In this document: piece after piece, positions 35,870 through 45,220 of the stretch
Layout of the letters: the number at the start of each line of letters is the position of its first letter
Numbering within the stretch: the stretch's first letter is position 1
Origin: an uncultured Phocaeicola sp.
GTDB taxonomy: Bacteria > Bacteroidota > Bacteroidia > Bacteroidales > Bacteroidaceae
Length of the DNA: 64,000 bases
Assembly: GCA_944320885.1 (NCBI GenBank)
Contig: CALUJE010000009.1
Span: forward strand, 33,668-97,667
Reading direction: 5' to 3'
Program-made: the position numbers and the translations under genes
The notes under the pieces: model-generated
Told to the model about the DNA's origin: nothing
What the model saw: the letters and a program-made list of their open reading frames with translations, nothing else
The model's database searches: none

Positions 35870-36963
35870 GACTCAATATATTTATTGTTAGTTTTTATTG
35901 ATAAAATGGAAGAATAGATACTTCCGTTTTCATTTATTCCTTTTTTCCATTCATATTGTCCGTGATAGAGCAGTTCCAGTCTTTTCTTTACCTGTTCCAA
36001 ACCTATGCCGCTACCACTTTTATCCGTATAGTTCTTAGGGTGGTTGCTGTTTATGATTTCGCACAGAACCTCGTTTTTGTTTTCGCTTATATTGATACTT
36101 ATGAAGCTTGGCTCTACCGGGCTGATGCCATGTTTAAAAGCGTTTTCTATCAAAGATATGAATATGAGCGGTGCAATCTGAGTCTGACTGTTCTTGTCTA
36201 CTTGTATGTTGATTGATACAGAAACATTGTCGGTCAGCCGTATTCGCATGAGTTCAATGTAATTTTGTATAAAATCTATTTCTTTCGACAAAGATACAAA
36301 TGTCCCTTGATTTTCATATAAAACATGTCTTAAAAGTTTGCTAAGATCTTGTATGGCTTTTTGAGCCTTGTCAGTATCGAAGGTAACCAAAGCGTAAATA
36401 TTGTTGAGCGTATTCAAAAGGAAATGTGGGTTCAACTGGTTTCTAAGATTGTTGAGCTCGGCTTCCATTTTGCTTTGTTCTGCTTCTTTTCTGGCATTTT
36501 CCGCTTTTTGCCATTGCATGCTCATACGGATTACTCCTCCAAGTCCGGCCATAAAGGTAAATGAAATGGCATCCTTTAAGATAAAAATCCAGCGTGGAGG
36601 TCTTTCCTTATGCTGTGAAATTTCTCTCATGGTGTCTTGCAGGTTGTTTTCAATCTGTATAAAAGGAATATACCAGCATTGCATAATTACCATTATCGAG
36701 ACAATCAGTATAAGGTTGTATATGACATATCTGGATACCTTCTTTTTCAGTAAAAAGCGGGGTGCAAAAATCAGATAATTGCTATAGAATATCAGAAACA
36801 AGGCTACAGGCATATTCAGACGTTTGAAATAAGCCTCCCATTGTATACCTCTTGTAGAGTTTTCTATCAACAAGGGGAATGTAAAAAGCAGTATCCATAC
36901 AATAATATGGATAAATGTTATCATGGATACTGCTTTGCGGGTATATATCTTGTTCTTGTTCAT
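35866..36963 (-). CDS. LytS-type sensor histidine kinase
   Basis: A 365-residue membrane kinase with four predicted membrane segments in the first 150 residues. A short coiled coil follows, then the His_kinase region with the phosphorylated histidine in NQLNPHFLLNTLNNI (about residues 173-187). The ATP-binding domain has IENAFKHGISP (about 267-277) and the glycine-rich GSGIGLEQVKKRL (about 313-325). It is partner of the adjacent LytTR regulator, with which it overlaps by 4 bases, and lies 10 bases after the permease gene. Confidence 0.92.
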   Translation of the reverse strand: MNKNKIYTRKAVSMITFIHIIVWILLFTFPLLIENSTRGIQWEAYFKRLNMPVALFLIFYSNYLIFAPRFLLKKKVSRYVIYNLILIVSIMVIMQCWYIPFIQIENNLQDTMREISQHKERPPRWIFILKDAISFTFMAGLGGVIRMSMQWQKAENARKEAEQSKMEAELNNLRNQLNPHFLLNTLNNIYALVTFDTDKAQKAIQDLSKLLRHVLYENQGTFVSLSKEIDFIQNYIELMRIRLTDNVSVSINIQVDKNSQTQIAPLIFISLIENAFKHGISPVEPSFISINISENKNEVLCEIINSNHPKNYTDKSGSGIGLEQVKKRLELLYHGQYEWKKGINENGSIYSSILSIKTNNKYIES

Positions 36964-36973
36964 AATTATATGA

Positions 36974-38194
36974 TTATTCGTATCTGATAGCTTCTATAGG
37001 ATCAAGACTTGCTGCTTTCTTGGCCGGATACCATCCGAAGAATACACCGGTTATAGTACATACGGCAAAACTTAACAGTACGCTCCAGGGTTGTATGAAT
37101 ATGGGCCAATGTGCAACATTCTTTACGATAATGCTGGCACCGCATCCGAAAATGACTCCGATAAGTCCGCCTGTTATACTTATCAGGATTGCTTCAATCA
37201 GGAACTGACTCAGAATGTCTATACCTCGTGCACCGACAGACATACGTAATCCTATTTCGCGGGTTCTTTCTGTAACGGAAACATACATGATATTCATGAT
37301 TCCGATACCACCTACGATTAATGAGATTCCGGCGATACATGCCAGCAAGGTAGTCATCAGGTTGGTTGTAGAGTTAAGCATGGTGCTTAATTCTTGCTGG
37401 GTACGTATGGTAAAGTCATCATCATCGGTAGCTTTTAACTTATGTTCTCTGCGCAGGATACGGCTGACCTCATCAGTCGCGTAGTCTGTCATGTCTTCTG
37501 TAAGAGCCGATGCGAATATACCCTGAAGATAAGTTACAGCCAGCAGACGTTTCATTACAGTGGTGTAAGGTGCAAGAACGATATCGTCCTGGTCCATACC
37601 CATTGAGTTGTATCCTTTTGATTTAAGTACACCGATAACTCTGAACGGAATCTTGTTAAAACGGATTATCTGTCCGATAGGGTCGCTGCCGTCAGTAAAA
37701 AGGTTGTCGGCAATGGTCTTACCTATAATACAGACTTTACTGGCACTTTTAATATCAGCTTCAGTAAACATTTCTCCACTTTCAACAGTCAGCTGACGAA
37801 TTTTCAGGTAGTCAATGCTGACTCCGTTGACTGAAGACGGATAGTTGTTTGCTCCGTGAATCAGTTGTCCGGATGAAGAAACGTTTGGGCTGATAGCTGA
37901 CAAAAAGGTACATTCATTACGCAAAGTCTCATAATTTTCGAGTTTAAGAGTCTGCATGGCCGATGGGTCTTGACGCACACCACCACGCATTTCTCCACCC
38001 GGATGTATCATAATCATATTTGATCCCATCTCGGAGATTTGTGCCTGAATGCTCTTTTTGGAACCTTGACCAATGGCTAGCATGGTAATTACCGAAGCTA
38101 CACCAATAATGATACCGAGCATGGTCAGGAATGCTCTCATCTTGTTATTGGCCAAGGCCCGCAGAGCTATTTTGAATAGATTGCTAATGTTCAT
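36974..38194 (-). CDS. MacB-like ABC transporter permease
   Basis: A 406-residue permease of the MacB/FtsX class. A first membrane segment near residues 20-42 is preceded by ALRALANNKMRAFLTMLGII. A periplasmic MacB core domain of about 230 residues follows, and then three C-terminal membrane segments (IAGISLIVGGIGIMNIM and following), ending in WYPAKKAASLDPIEAIRYE, the typical MacB tail. Unlike E. coli MacB, the ATPase is a separate protein, encoded by the gene immediately upstream in the operon. It is part of a tripartite efflux pump. Confidence 0.92.
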   Translation of the reverse strand: MNISNLFKIALRALANNKMRAFLTMLGIIIGVASVITMLAIGQGSKKSIQAQISEMGSNMIMIHPGGEMRGGVRQDPSAMQTLKLENYETLRNECTFLSAISPNVSSSGQLIHGANNYPSSVNGVSIDYLKIRQLTVESGEMFTEADIKSASKVCIIGKTIADNLFTDGSDPIGQIIRFNKIPFRVIGVLKSKGYNSMGMDQDDIVLAPYTTVMKRLLAVTYLQGIFASALTEDMTDYATDEVSRILRREHKLKATDDDDFTIRTQQELSTMLNSTTNLMTTLLACIAGISLIVGGIGIMNIMYVSVTERTREIGLRMSVGARGIDILSQFLIEAILISITGGLIGVIFGCGASIIVKNVAHWPIFIQPWSVLLSFAVCTITGVFFGWYPAKKAASLDPIEAIRYE

Positions 38195-38220
38195 GGCAAT
38201 TTGTTTATAATGTTCTTTTC

Positions 38221-38967
38221 TTATTCTTCGTCATTCTTTGGCAAAGCAGCTAGTGCCTGTTTTGCTGAAAGAATGTTCTTGTTTACAGTGTCTTCAATAA
38301 TATGGCCGTCTCGCAACCGGATGTTTCGACTGCTGTATTGTGCAATGTCCGGATTATGGGTAACAAAGATAATAGTACGTCCGCTGGCATGCAGTTGCTG
38401 GAACAATACCAGTATTTCAAACGATGTACGCGTATCCAGATTACCTGTAGCTTCGTCGGCGAGGATTACAGCCGGATTGTTGACCAGGGCTCGTGCAATG
38501 GCTACACGTTGCATCTGTCCACCCGACATTTGGTTTGATTTATGCTCAAGTCTGTCACCAAGTCCGACATTTTGCAGTGCTTTTATAGCTCTTTCTCTGC
38601 GTTCGGAAGCGCCGACTGCAGGATTATACATAAGCGGGAGCTCTACATTTTCAACAGCAGTTGTTTTCGGTAACAGGTTGTAGTTCTGAAAAACGAAACC
38701 TATTTTTCTGTTACGGAGTATGGCACGTTCAGGTTTGCTCATTTTCCTTACGGAGATTCCATCCAGGTAATATTCACCGCTGCTGGGAGTATCCAGACAT
38801 CCTAAGGTGTTCAGCAAGGTTGATTTGCCGGAACCGGATGTTCCCATAATCGTAACGAATTCTCCTTCTTCGATGGAGAATGAAACGCCACGCAAGGCAT
38901 GTACCGTTTCATCTCCAACAATGAAGTCTCGTTTGATATTTTGTAATTCGATAACAGTTTTACCCAT
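38221..38967 (-). CDS. MacB-like ABC transporter ATP-binding protein
   Basis: A 248-residue ATPase that powers the adjacent permease. Walker A is GTSGSGKST (about residues 42-50), the Q-loop VFQNYNLLP, the signature MSGGQMQR (about 146-153), Walker B ILADEATGNLD and the H-loop VTHNPD. All match the MacB/LolD group. It lies between the membrane-fusion protein and the permease, with gaps of 5 and 26 bases. Confidence 0.94.
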   Translation of the reverse strand: MGKTVIELQNIKRDFIVGDETVHALRGVSFSIEEGEFVTIMGTSGSGKSTLLNTLGCLDTPSSGEYYLDGISVRKMSKPERAILRNRKIGFVFQNYNLLPKTTAVENVELPLMYNPAVGASERRERAIKALQNVGLGDRLEHKSNQMSGGQMQRVAIARALVNNPAVILADEATGNLDTRTSFEILVLFQQLHASGRTIIFVTHNPDIAQYSSRNIRLRDGHIIEDTVNKNILSAKQALAALPKNDEE

Positions 38968-38972
38968 AGTTG

Positions 38973-40196
38973 TTATTCCTTGTTCGGTTTTTTGTCTTTG
39001 TTTCTGTCAGGACGTCCAGGCATGAACGGATTTTGTTCTTGTTGTGCAGGTTGTACTTCCGGTTCTGTACTAAAGGCTTTTGCTTCGCTTACAATGGTTG
39101 TACCTTCGGCTATACCTCCACAGATTTCAGTATAAGTACCGTTGCTTAGTCCGATTGTTACCGGATGTGCCTGGAATACATGATTTTCATAAGTCCATAC
39201 CTTGTGCTCTGCATTGCAATCTTTTATTACATCTTCTTTGCCTAAGAGAGGTTCTTCAGGAACAAAGCGCAAAGCCTTTGCCGGAACACATAAGACATCT
39301 TTTTTGTTGATGGTATAGATGGTGACATTTGCTGTCAGTCTGGGTTTCAGTTTCAAGTCAGGATTATCTGCAGTGATAACAACTTCATATGTAACAACTG
39401 TTTCTGTGGTGCTGGTAGTACTGGTGCTGCTTTTGCTGCTTCCTAAACGAATCTGTTTGACGTGTCCGGTAAATACATCTTCAGGATAAGCGTCTACAGT
39501 AAATGATACTTCCTGGCCGTTTTCAACTCCACCTATGTCAGCTTCATCAATGTCGGCAACAACCTGCATCTTTGTCAAGTCTGCGGCTATGGTGAAGAGG
39601 GTAGGAGTTTCAAATCCGGATGCAACAGTTTGTCCTTCTTCAACGTCACGACTGGTTACAATTCCGTCAATTGGAGAGGTAATGATTGCATAAGACAAGT
39701 TACGTTGAGCCTTATTGTAAGAAGCTTTGCTGCTTTCATAAGTACTTTTGGCACGTTGATAGTTGTACAGATATTCTTCGTACTCCTTATCACTGATGAG
39801 GCCCTTTTCATGCAATAGCTTGTTGCGCTCATAGTTCTTTTTCTGGTAATTGTATTCAGCCTGTGCTCCATCGTAAGTTCCTTTTGCCGATTCCAATTCG
39901 TTCTGCAAGGTTACTTTATCCATTTCAGCAATCAGTTGGCCTTTCTTGACTACAGAATTGTAATCCACATATATTTTATCGATAATTCCAGATACCTGAG
40001 TACCTACTTCTACTTCAGTTACAGGCTCAATAGTACCTGTAGCCGTGATCGAACTTTTGATTTCGCCTTTTTGTACTTGTGTGGTTGCAAAGGTTACTAC
40101 CGGTTTCTTTTTACTTCCACCGAATAACCAGTATCCACATCCGGCAATAATTACAATAATGATAATGCCGCCGATAAGTTTCTGCTTCTTGTTCAT
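38973..40196 (-). CDS. MacA-like periplasmic adaptor (membrane fusion protein)
   Basis: A 407-residue adaptor linking the inner-membrane ABC pump to the outer-membrane channel. An N-terminal membrane anchor (about residues 6-26) is followed by the biotinyl-lipoyl-like half GTIEPVTEVEVGTQVSGIID. A long coiled-coil hairpin (about 95-165), the second lipoyl half with AIITSPIDGIVTSRDVEEGQ (about 168-187), and beta-barrel domains complete it. The C-terminus is Pro/Gln/Lys-rich. The order TolC, adaptor, ATPase, permease makes it a MacAB-TolC-like system. Confidence 0.92.
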   Translation of the reverse strand: MNKKQKLIGGIIIIVIIAGCGYWLFGGSKKKPVVTFATTQVQKGEIKSSITATGTIEPVTEVEVGTQVSGIIDKIYVDYNSVVKKGQLIAEMDKVTLQNELESAKGTYDGAQAEYNYQKKNYERNKLLHEKGLISDKEYEEYLYNYQRAKSTYESSKASYNKAQRNLSYAIITSPIDGIVTSRDVEEGQTVASGFETPTLFTIAADLTKMQVVADIDEADIGGVENGQEVSFTVDAYPEDVFTGHVKQIRLGSSKSSTSTTSTTETVVTYEVVITADNPDLKLKPRLTANVTIYTINKKDVLCVPAKALRFVPEEPLLGKEDVIKDCNAEHKVWTYENHVFQAHPVTIGLSNGTYTEICGGIAEGTTIVSEAKAFSTEPEVQPAQQEQNPFMPGRPDRNKDKKPNKE

Positions 40197-40220
40197 ATTT
40201 ATATGTATTTTATTTTTGTC

Positions 40221-41570
40221 TTATATTTCTATTTTATTTCCTGCATAGAAGTTTAGCAGAATACGGTTTAATATAGCCATGTATTTGGCTTGAATACGTT
40301 CTTGCTGCGCACTCATCAGGTTGTTTTTTTCTGTGAGAAGTTCAACCGTATTTTTCATTCCCAGTTTAAATTGTTCGCTTACTAAGGCATAACTGCTTTC
40401 GCTGCTTTTTAACTTGGCATCAGCAGCAACGAACTGTTGTTGTGCGCTGGATGCATCCAGCCACATGTTTTCAATGTTCTTATAAAGTTCTTTCTGCTGG
40501 CTGATTAAATCCAACTTCTTGCTTTCGTATTGGAATTTAGCTTTTTCTACAGCACTTTTGGTTTCTCTGTTATTAAATATAGGAATACTGAGTGTCAGTC
40601 CTATTGAATTGTTCCATCCGTTTTTTATTTGTTCAGAGAAAGTGAAGTTACTTCCGGATGTATGGTTGGTACCTATTCCGGCGCTCAGACTGATGTTTGG
40701 CATATATCCGGCTTTTGCCATACGTATGCTTAAATCAGCCGATTCTATGTTCAGTTTACTGCTTTGTATTTCCGGACGAAGAGAAAGAGCTGTCTGGTAA
40801 ATATCTTCTTTTTGAGGAAGGGGTGACAGTACTTCCTGTTCATTCAGTTCAGGAATAACAAGTTCCATTGTCTGCTCACCATCCAGTTCAAGCAATTGTT
40901 TGAGCTGAAGTTTGTAATCCTCAAGGCTTACTTGTGAGGTAACCAGCTGATAATTGTCATTGCTTACTTGCGACTCGAGCTGTGCCAGTTCACTCTTGGA
41001 AATATCTCCTGCAGTCAGTAATTCCTTACCACGTTCATATTGGGCTTTACTTAATTCAAGAGTTCCTTCATTAATGCGTACAGATTCGTAAGCATAAAGG
41101 ATTTGAATGTATAGCTTGGTTATTTCTTCCTGCAGTGTGTTTTCTTGTTCGCTGACAGTCAGTTCTGCAGTTTCCTGACTTAGCTTGTTCTGTTTGATTG
41201 TATTCAGACGTTTTCCTCCATTCCATACAGTCCACTGTGCATTAAGCCCGTAGTTTCCTGTATATGATGTCTTGCTACTGCTGCTTATGATTTCAGTTCC
41301 ACTTACCATGCTGCTGGTTTCCTGGTAGGGACGATTTACTATGTTCTGTCCGCTGCTGAATGACAAACTTGGGAAAAGAGCGGCTTTTGCTGTCTTTACA
41401 TCAACTTTGCTTTCTTCTAGTGACAGTTTGTTCTGTTGCAACTGGATATTTTGTTCCAATGCATAACGGATGCATTCATCCAATGTCCATTGCTTGACTT
41501 CTTGTGCCGTTGATGGCAATGTTATTGCCATGGCCAGTGTCGTTACTGCATATGCAATCTGTTTTTTCAT
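40221..41570 (-). CDS. TolC-family outer-membrane channel protein
   Basis: A 449-residue outer-membrane efflux protein. The signal peptide ends near STAQ (about residue 22), and the mature start EVKQWTLDECIRYALEQNIQ is the classical TolC-family opening. Two repeats of long helices and strands follow, with NLMSAQQERIQAKYMAILN near the C-terminus. It is the first gene of the six-gene minus-strand operon ending with the two-component system. A -7 box TACTTTTG on the minus strand is at 41600-41607. Confidence 0.92.
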   Translation of the reverse strand: MKKQIAYAVTTLAMAITLPSTAQEVKQWTLDECIRYALEQNIQLQQNKLSLEESKVDVKTAKAALFPSLSFSSGQNIVNRPYQETSSMVSGTEIISSSSKTSYTGNYGLNAQWTVWNGGKRLNTIKQNKLSQETAELTVSEQENTLQEEITKLYIQILYAYESVRINEGTLELSKAQYERGKELLTAGDISKSELAQLESQVSNDNYQLVTSQVSLEDYKLQLKQLLELDGEQTMELVIPELNEQEVLSPLPQKEDIYQTALSLRPEIQSSKLNIESADLSIRMAKAGYMPNISLSAGIGTNHTSGSNFTFSEQIKNGWNNSIGLTLSIPIFNNRETKSAVEKAKFQYESKKLDLISQQKELYKNIENMWLDASSAQQQFVAADAKLKSSESSYALVSEQFKLGMKNTVELLTEKNNLMSAQQERIQAKYMAILNRILLNFYAGNKIEI

Positions 41571-41729
41571 TCTACCCTTGTTTTTTATTATTTACGATAC
41601 AAAAGTATATCGTGCATGATTTATTCGAAAATGAAATAGATTCTCCCTTTTTTTCTATGGATAAATGCTTTTTTTTTATCGATGAATTAATATTGGGGTC
41701 GACTGTTTGTTAAACTTTGAATTTATTCA

Positions 41730-41760
41730 TTTGTTCATTTCATGGTTTTGTCTAACTTTG
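41730..41760 (+). promoter_or_regulatory. Promoter of the riboflavin synthase gene
   Basis: TTTG (41730-41733), a 19-base spacer and TAACTTTG (41753-41760) match the Bacteroidetes consensus. No FMN riboswitch is visible in the short leader. Confidence 0.75.
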
Positions 41761-41802
41761 TCTCTGATAAGAAATGTATAACTAAAAACAGAAACAAAAA
41801 TT

Positions 41803-42408
41803 ATGTTTTCAGGTATTGTAGAAGAATTTGCAGAAGTGGTCCGTGTGGTGAAAGACCAGGAAAATTTGCACCTTACTTTGAAATGTTCATTTGTTGATGA
41901 GTTGAAAATAGATCAGAGCATATCACATAACGGTGTCTGTCTGACAGTTGTAAAAATAGAAGATGGAACTTATACGGTAACAGCGATGCGTGAAACCATT
42001 GAACGCTCAAATATCGGACTGTTAAAAGAGGGTGATAAGGTGAATGTGGAGCGTAGTATGCTGATGAACGGGCGCCTTGACGGACACATCGTACAGGGAC
42101 ATGTGGATATGACAGCCGAATGTGTGGAAGTAAAGGATGCTGAAGGTAGCTGGTATTATACTTTTAAATATGCTTTTGATAAGGAAATGGCACAACGCGG
42201 ATACATGACGGTTGATAAGGGTTCGGTAACGGTAAATGGAGTGAGTCTTACGGTATGCAATCCTACGGAAAATTCGTTCCAGGTAGCTATTATACCTTAT
42301 ACATATGAGCATACGAACTTTCATACGATAAAGGTTGGAAGTATTGTAAATATTGAGTTTGACATATTGGGCAAATATATCAGTCGTATTTTACAATTGT
42401 CAAAATAA
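41803..42408 (+). CDS. ribE: Riboflavin synthase, alpha chain
   Basis: The enzyme dismutates two 6,7-dimethyl-8-ribityllumazine molecules to riboflavin and a pyrimidine. The 201-residue protein consists of two lumazine-binding repeats. The first begins MFSGIVEEFAEV with ISHNGVCLTV (about residues 44-53); the second is centred on GSVTVNGVSLTV (about 140-151), the duplicated motif of the family. MNGRLDGHIVQGHVD marks the start of the second half. The nitroreductase gene begins 10 bases after its stop. Confidence 0.95.
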   Translation: MFSGIVEEFAEVVRVVKDQENLHLTLKCSFVDELKIDQSISHNGVCLTVVKIEDGTYTVTAMRETIERSNIGLLKEGDKVNVERSMLMNGRLDGHIVQGHVDMTAECVEVKDAEGSWYYTFKYAFDKEMAQRGYMTVDKGSVTVNGVSLTVCNPTENSFQVAIIPYTYEHTNFHTIKVGSIVNIEFDILGKYISRILQLSK

Positions 42409-42418
42409 GATTTGTCTG

Positions 42419-42958
42419 ATGGAGGATTTTTTGAAACTGGCTTCATCACGTCAGAGTGACAGAGCCTATGATAAAACAAAACCGGTTGAAGAGTATAAAA
42501 TAAATTATATTCTGGAAGCTGCACGCATGGCACCTTCTGCCTGCAATGCACAGCCTTGGAAATTTGTTGTAGTAACCGAGCCGGATTTAGTGCTCCGTCT
42601 GGGTAAGGCGGCTGCAGGACTGGGCATGAACAAATTTGCGAAAGATGCTCCAGTGCATATTCTTGTTATAGAAGAATCAGCCAATATTACATCCTTTCTG
42701 GGGTCTAAAATCAAGGACAAACATTTTCCTTTGATTGATATAGGCATAGTGTCGGCACATATAGTATTGGCGGCAGAAGAACAGGGATTAGGTTCTTGCA
42801 TATTGGGGTGGTTTGATGAAAAGGCCATAAAGCAAATGGTAGGAATACCTTCGTCAAAGCGTCTTTTACTTGATATTGTGATAGGATATGCAGCCAAGCC
42901 GGACAGACCTAAGTCTCGTAAGTCAATGGATAAGATTGTTTCATTCAATAAATACTAG
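42419..42958 (+). CDS. Nitroreductase family protein
   Basis: A 179-residue FMN-dependent oxidoreductase. The opening FLKLASSRQSDRAYD with basic residues that bind FMN phosphate, the segment ILEAARMAPSACNAQPWKFV (about residues 31-50) and LAAEEQGLGSCILGWFDEKA (about 118-137) are the family pattern. The ATG at 42419, preceded by the TAAG of ribE, is the best start; further upstream extension would run through the ribE gene in another frame. Being next to riboflavin synthase fits an FMN enzyme. The substrate is unknown. Confidence 0.88.
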   Translation: MEDFLKLASSRQSDRAYDKTKPVEEYKINYILEAARMAPSACNAQPWKFVVVTEPDLVLRLGKAAAGLGMNKFAKDAPVHILVIEESANITSFLGSKIKDKHFPLIDIGIVSAHIVLAAEEQGLGSCILGWFDEKAIKQMVGIPSSKRLLLDIVIGYAAKPDRPKSRKSMDKIVSFNKY

Positions 42959-42987
42959 CAGACACAGGAATAGTGGCCGATATTTAT

Positions 42988-43050
42988 AAAATCATAGCCT
43001 TCTTTTTTAAAATTACCAGTTATAATTCTAAAAAAGAAGGCTATGATTTT
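42988..43050. terminator. 22-bp perfect bidirectional terminator
   Basis: A perfect 22-bp inverted repeat (42988-43009 with 43029-43050) with a 19-base loop lies between the convergent nitroreductase and zinc-ribbon genes. T-rich sequence follows on both strands. Confidence 0.88.
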
Positions 43051-43078
43051 ATTTTTTGTCTATTATAAAAATTGATTC

Positions 43079-43534
43079 TCAATATTGCATTTTCCAATAT
43101 TTGACTATACGGTATATTTTTCTTATGATAATGAAAGGTGATAGTATTGCACCCACCCATACGGAAAGTAATATTTTTACAAGAAAATAGAAAAACCAGA
43201 TAACGATGCTGGCATATTGCAAAAACAATGGTTGGTAACGTGTCAGGAATTGCCATCCGGTGACGATGGATACAAGGGCATATCCTATCATGAACGGATT
43301 ATATTCAGGACTTTTTCCGGGATCATCGGGCGCCAGACTGTAGCCTGCAATGAATAGCAGAACATAAATGACGAGTGAGCGGATATCTTTGCGAATATTT
43401 CCTTCTTTTCTTTTGTCAAAACATTCTGGACATAATATCGGAGTGCTGTGTGATGCACATTCCGAGCATAAACCTTTGCCACAATCTGTACATGTGGTTA
43501 CCGCAGGTCGGTCGGGATGATAAAAACAGTTCAT
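43079..43534 (-). CDS. Membrane protein with N-terminal B-box-type zinc ribbon
   Basis: A 151-residue protein. The N-terminus carries metal-binding Cys/His pairs: CFYHPDRPAVTTCTDCG, then GLCSECA, and CPECFDK (about residues 3-45). This is a B-box-like zinc-finger pattern found ahead of membrane domains in many bacteria. Two to three hydrophobic segments follow (about 60-78, 90-110 and 115-140), ending in the basic tail RKIYRIVKYWK. I start at 43534; an upstream ATG would add 17 unsupported residues. A -7 box TATCTTTG on the minus strand lies at 43607-43614. Function unknown. Confidence 0.75.
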   Translation of the reverse strand: MNCFYHPDRPAVTTCTDCGKGLCSECASHSTPILCPECFDKRKEGNIRKDIRSLVIYVLLFIAGYSLAPDDPGKSPEYNPFMIGYALVSIVTGWQFLTRYQPLFLQYASIVIWFFYFLVKILLSVWVGAILSPFIIIRKIYRIVKYWKMQY

Positions 43535-43614
43535 AATAATTAGTTCTTTGTGTTTTTTATTTCTATATATGTAGCTGCGGAACATGTTATACTGTCCAGC
43601 ATTTCACAAAGATA

Positions 43615-44041
43615 AAAATGTTTTTTTATATAAGCATATATGAAACTTTTTATTGCATCATATAATGAAGATTATTATAATAATGCCGTTTATTCACAGG
43701 CCGTTATTTTTTATATAACTGTTAAGACAAATTAGGTTTGATAAGAAAATACTAGTTGTGTGAACAGAAGTTATTTTGTAATCAAATTTTCTGATGGAAT
43801 ATTCATCAGATTGTTGATAATGAGTGGTTCACTTCTTGTTGATTTTTAGTCTGTTTCTATAAAAGTAAATAGTAAAATGTTTATTGGTTATGTGGAGTTT
43901 TGTGTATTAATTGCATAGAGAAAATATATTTCTTCTTTATTACAACTGTGTGTAAAATGGTTTTGAATTCTAAAAGTAACTATAAAATCTTGGAATTTGA
44001 AACGAAAACTATATTTTTGCGTTGAGTTTTCTATTATATAT
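43615..44041. other. AT-rich intergenic region of about 430 bp
   Basis: I see no supported gene or RNA here. A promoter for the following operon is likely: TTGG at about 43992 and TATTTTTG at about 44013. The rest is low-complexity AT-rich sequence. Confidence 0.4.
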
Positions 44042-45220
44042 ATGAAAATGCGATTTAATATAGTGAGTTTGTTTTTTGTAGGCTGGATGGGAGTATGTTT
44101 TTCATCAATGGCTGCAAATGAAAACAAAGAAATTTCTGCTTCAGACACAGTAAGTGAATACAGACGTTCTTTGCTAAAGCGTTTGCTTGATTATCTGGAA
44201 GAATCGGATAAACCGGACCCGACTAAAAAAATTGATTGGGGCTTTTTGGCAGGGCCTCATTATTCTTCTGATTCCGGTTTAGGATTAGGACTGGTCGCTT
44301 CCGGATTATATTCTATGGATCGTTCAGATTCATTGTTGCCTCAATCAAATGTATCATTGTATGGAGACATTACTACGAAAGCTTTTATGCTTATAGGTCT
44401 TCGTGGAAACAATATATTTCCAAAGAAGAAATATCGGTTAGACTATCGTGTATATATCTATACATTTCCGAGTGACTTTTGGGGGATAGGTTTTGAAAAT
44501 GCTGATAATGATGAGAATGAGAGTGAGTATAAGCGTATTAAGGTAGAGTTGATGACGAGGTTCCAGTTTAAAATAGCCGAGAATGCTTTCTTGGGACCCA
44601 TTGCGCGCTTTCAATTAGTCAGGGCTTATTCTTTGGATGAGAAGGCAAGAGCCTTGCTGAATGGAGAATCCAGAGTTGTGCATGATTATGGTATTGGAAT
44701 ATCATATACATACGATACCCGTGATTTTATATTGAATGCATACAGAGGTTGGTTTATTCAGTTCGACTTATTGGCTAATCCTCGTTTTTTAGGAAATCAT
44801 TCAAATTATCTGACTTCAGATTTGTCGGTCAGTACCTACCGTCAGGTATGGAAAGGCGGAGTCTTGGCCGGTGAGTTTCATTACAGACAAAGTGCGGGAG
44901 ATGTACCTTGGGCGATGTTGGCAGAGGTTGGTTCAAGCAATAGGATGCGTGGATATTACGAAGGACGTTATCGTGACAAGAATCTGATGGAAGCCCAGAT
45001 AGAATTAAGACAGCATGTATGGAAACGTAACGGAATAGTATTGTGGGCAGGTTTGGCCGAGGTCTATCCCGACTTTGGTGAGTTGCGCTGGAACCGGATA
45101 TTGCCTAATGCCGGTATCGGTTACCGCTGGGAATTCAAGAAACGTGTGAATGTTCGTCTTGATTACGGATTTACCCGTAATGGCGGTGGCTTTTTGTTTA
45201 ACATAAATGAAGCATTTTAA
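44042..45220 (+). CDS. Outer-membrane beta-barrel protein, BamA/TamA (Omp85) C-terminal type
   Basis: A 392-residue protein with a signal peptide ending near SSMAANE (about residue 25). A short charged linker precedes a beta-barrel of the bacterial surface antigen (Omp85 C-terminal) type. The start GFLAGPHYSSDSGLGLGLVASG is the typical first strand. Strand pairs with alternating polar residues, SYTYDTRDFILNAYRGWFI and SSNRMRGYYEGRYRDKN, correspond to conserved barrel motifs. The C-terminus lacks POTRA domains. It starts at ATG 44042, with the stop overlapping the next start by one base. It may assemble or insert something at the outer membrane; inference only. Confidence 0.85.
   Translation: MKMRFNIVSLFFVGWMGVCFSSMAANENKEISASDTVSEYRRSLLKRLLDYLEESDKPDPTKKIDWGFLAGPHYSSDSGLGLGLVASGLYSMDRSDSLLPQSNVSLYGDITTKAFMLIGLRGNNIFPKKKYRLDYRVYIYTFPSDFWGIGFENADNDENESEYKRIKVELMTRFQFKIAENAFLGPIARFQLVRAYSLDEKARALLNGESRVVHDYGIGISYTYDTRDFILNAYRGWFIQFDLLANPRFLGNHSNYLTSDLSVSTYRQVWKGGVLAGEFHYRQSAGDVPWAMLAEVGSSNRMRGYYEGRYRDKNLMEAQIELRQHVWKRNGIVLWAGLAEVYPDFGELRWNRILPNAGIGYRWEFKKRVNVRLDYGFTRNGGGFLFNINEAF

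Noticed and set aside
41571..41802. FMN riboswitch ahead of riboflavin synthase
   Set aside because: The leader is only about 40 bases from the predicted promoter to the start codon, too short for an FMN aptamer, and has no conserved core.
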